From an uncultured Collinsella sp. (GTDB lineage: Bacteria; Actinomycetota; Coriobacteriia; Coriobacteriales; Coriobacteriaceae), in the NCBI GenBank assembly GCA_900544225.1, contig UQUD01000118.1, positions 1-5,241 of the forward strand: a stretch of 5,241 nucleotides of DNA, read 5' to 3'. The notes beneath the pieces are model-generated. The model did no database searches. It was given only the letters and a program-made list of their open reading frames with translations, and was not told where the DNA came from. Below are positions 4,830 to 5,241 of this stretch, in pieces. How positions within the stretch are numbered: the first letter of the stretch is position 1; the number at the start of each line of letters is the position of its first letter. The position numbers were made by a program, and so were the translations under genes.

Positions 4830-4842
4830 ACTGTAAAACCGC
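4822..4842. other. Stem-loop at the end of the tandem repeats
   Basis: GCGGTTT (4822-4828) pairs perfectly with AAACCGC (4836-4842) around a 7-base loop. No T-run follows. It could be part of the same repeat element or a processing signal. Confidence 0.4.
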
Positions 4843-4870
4843 CAGCCCGCCGCCTGCCAGCCCGCCGCCC
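4841..4870. repeat. 15-bp direct repeat, two copies
   Basis: GCCAGCCCGCCGCCT (4841-4855) is followed directly by GCCAGCCCGCCGCCC (4856-4870), identical at 14 of 15 positions. It is a simple tandem duplication in the spacer before gatC. Confidence 0.8.
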
Positions 4871-4903
4871 TCGTTACGTTTTCGCTGCATTTGGCTAAAG
4901 CAC

Positions 4904-4932
4904 CTGCTCCAAGCGGCGTTGCCTTGTATACT
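4904..4932 (+). promoter_or_regulatory. Probable gatC promoter
   Basis: TATACT (4927-4932), preceded directly by TG, matches the -10 consensus at five of six positions. The -35 region near 4904-4909 (CTGCTC) is poor. Initiation near 4938 would leave a leader of about 30 bases, suiting a gene that starts its own operon after the repeat-rich spacer. Confidence 0.5.
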
Positions 4933-4955
4933 AGAGCGGTTTAACTGTTATGCGG

Positions 4956-4962
4956 AAGGGAG
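4956..4962 (+). promoter_or_regulatory. Ribosome binding site of gatC
   Basis: AAGGGAG lies five bases before ATG 4968 and supports that start. Confidence 0.65.
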
Positions 4963-4967
4963 CGCCT

Positions 4968-5241
4968 ATGGCACTCAGCGAGAAAGACGTGCGCGGCATT
5001 GCCGAGTACGCAAAGATCGCACTGACCGATGACGAGCTCACCCAGATGACGTCCTACATGAACGACGCCGTCCAGATGCTCGAGCCCGTCTTGCAATATG
5101 ACTTGCCCGACGTGGAGCCCACGTTCCATCCTATCGGAAGCCTGTCCAACGTGATGGGCGACGACCTGCGCGAGCCCGAGCGCGACCTGCCGCTCGACGT
5201 CGCGCTCGAAAACGCCGGCAGCGCGCGCGACCGCTACTTCC
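4968..5241 (+). CDS. gatC: Aspartyl/glutamyl-tRNA amidotransferase subunit C (3' partial)
   Basis: GatC is the small subunit of the cytoplasmic GatCAB complex, which converts Glu-tRNA(Gln) and/or Asp-tRNA(Asn) to the correct amidated forms. It wraps around GatA and GatB and stabilises them. The visible 91 residues cover nearly the whole family length (about 95-100): an N-terminal helix (EKDVRGIAEYAKIALTDDEL, 5-24), a second helix (about 25-43), the conserved DLPDVEPTFHP (45-55), the hinge NVMGDDLREP (61-70), and the C-terminal ENAGSARDRYF (81-91), matching the usual NAP...YF ending. The window edge cuts the last few codons. In most Actinobacteria and Firmicutes gatA and gatB follow, so those are expected just beyond the edge. 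The gene has its own -10 box and a good ribosome binding site, separate from the sortase. Confidence 0.93.
   Translation, partial: MALSEKDVRGIAEYAKIALTDDELTQMTSYMNDAVQMLEPVLQYDLPDVEPTFHPIGSLSNVMGDDLREPERDLPLDVALENAGSARDRYF

Noticed and set aside
4665..4898. 77-residue frame with DAFRFGR-type heptads
   Set aside because: The peptide repeat comes from the 21-bp DNA tandem repeat, and the frame starts in a REP-like motif and spans hairpins without a ribosome binding site.
1..5241. CRISPR array, tRNA or rRNA genes, integrase or transposase genes
   Set aside because: I looked for regularly spaced repeats, cloverleaf-like structures and recombinase motifs and saw none. The 21-bp repeats are directly tandem, without spacers.

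Overview
The window is GC-rich, densely coding, and most likely chromosomal DNA from a Gram-positive member of the Coriobacteriia, of the Collinsella type. That placement is recognition, not proof. It rests on GatC, a class C sortase, an LPxTG pilin and a GH4 phospho-glucosidase tail occurring together, and on strong G/C third positions in the sortase and gatC. All supported genes lie on the + strand.

Layout. Positions 2-175 hold an Ala/Ser/Asp-rich C-terminal tail of an unidentified protein that enters from the left. Almost immediately after its stop, in another frame, comes the last quarter of a family 4 glycosidase (about 189-539) with no N-terminal three quarters. Three stem-loops follow (560-656). 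A non-coding stretch with a strong GC hairpin (782-821) leads to the C-terminal part of a SpaA-type surface pilin (about 904-1359). The pilin has an E-box and an LPLTG sorting signal but no N-terminus, and it carries an in-frame TAA at 940-942. A very strong intrinsic terminator (1460-1498) closes it.

After a 370-base non-coding stretch with dyad symmetries and a TATAAT box comes a two-gene cassette. The first gene (1869-2837) is a 322-residue winged-helix protein. The second (2819-3592) is an AbiEii-like nucleotidyltransferase whose start lies inside the first gene. The order, overlap and families fit an AbiE-like (type IV) toxin-antitoxin or phage-defence module. Its base composition is visibly less G/C-biased than the sortase, which suggests it was acquired.

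Next is a class C sortase (3704-4642) with two membrane segments and the His/Cys/Arg triad. It would be the natural partner of the upstream pilin, so the two-gene cassette appears to sit inside a pilus locus whose pilin is now broken. A repeat-rich spacer (4657-4870) follows: a REP-like motif, a perfect 15-bp inverted repeat with an alternative pairing, 21-bp tandem repeats and a 15-bp direct repeat. The window ends in gatC (4968 to the edge), with its own probable promoter and a good ribosome binding site. It encodes the small subunit of the tRNA-dependent amidotransferase.

The most interesting parts are the overlapping regulator/nucleotidyltransferase pair and its upstream dyads, the interrupted pilin-sortase locus, and the two successive 5'-truncated genes on the left. 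The truncated genes could reflect genuine decay or recombination, or an assembly artefact.
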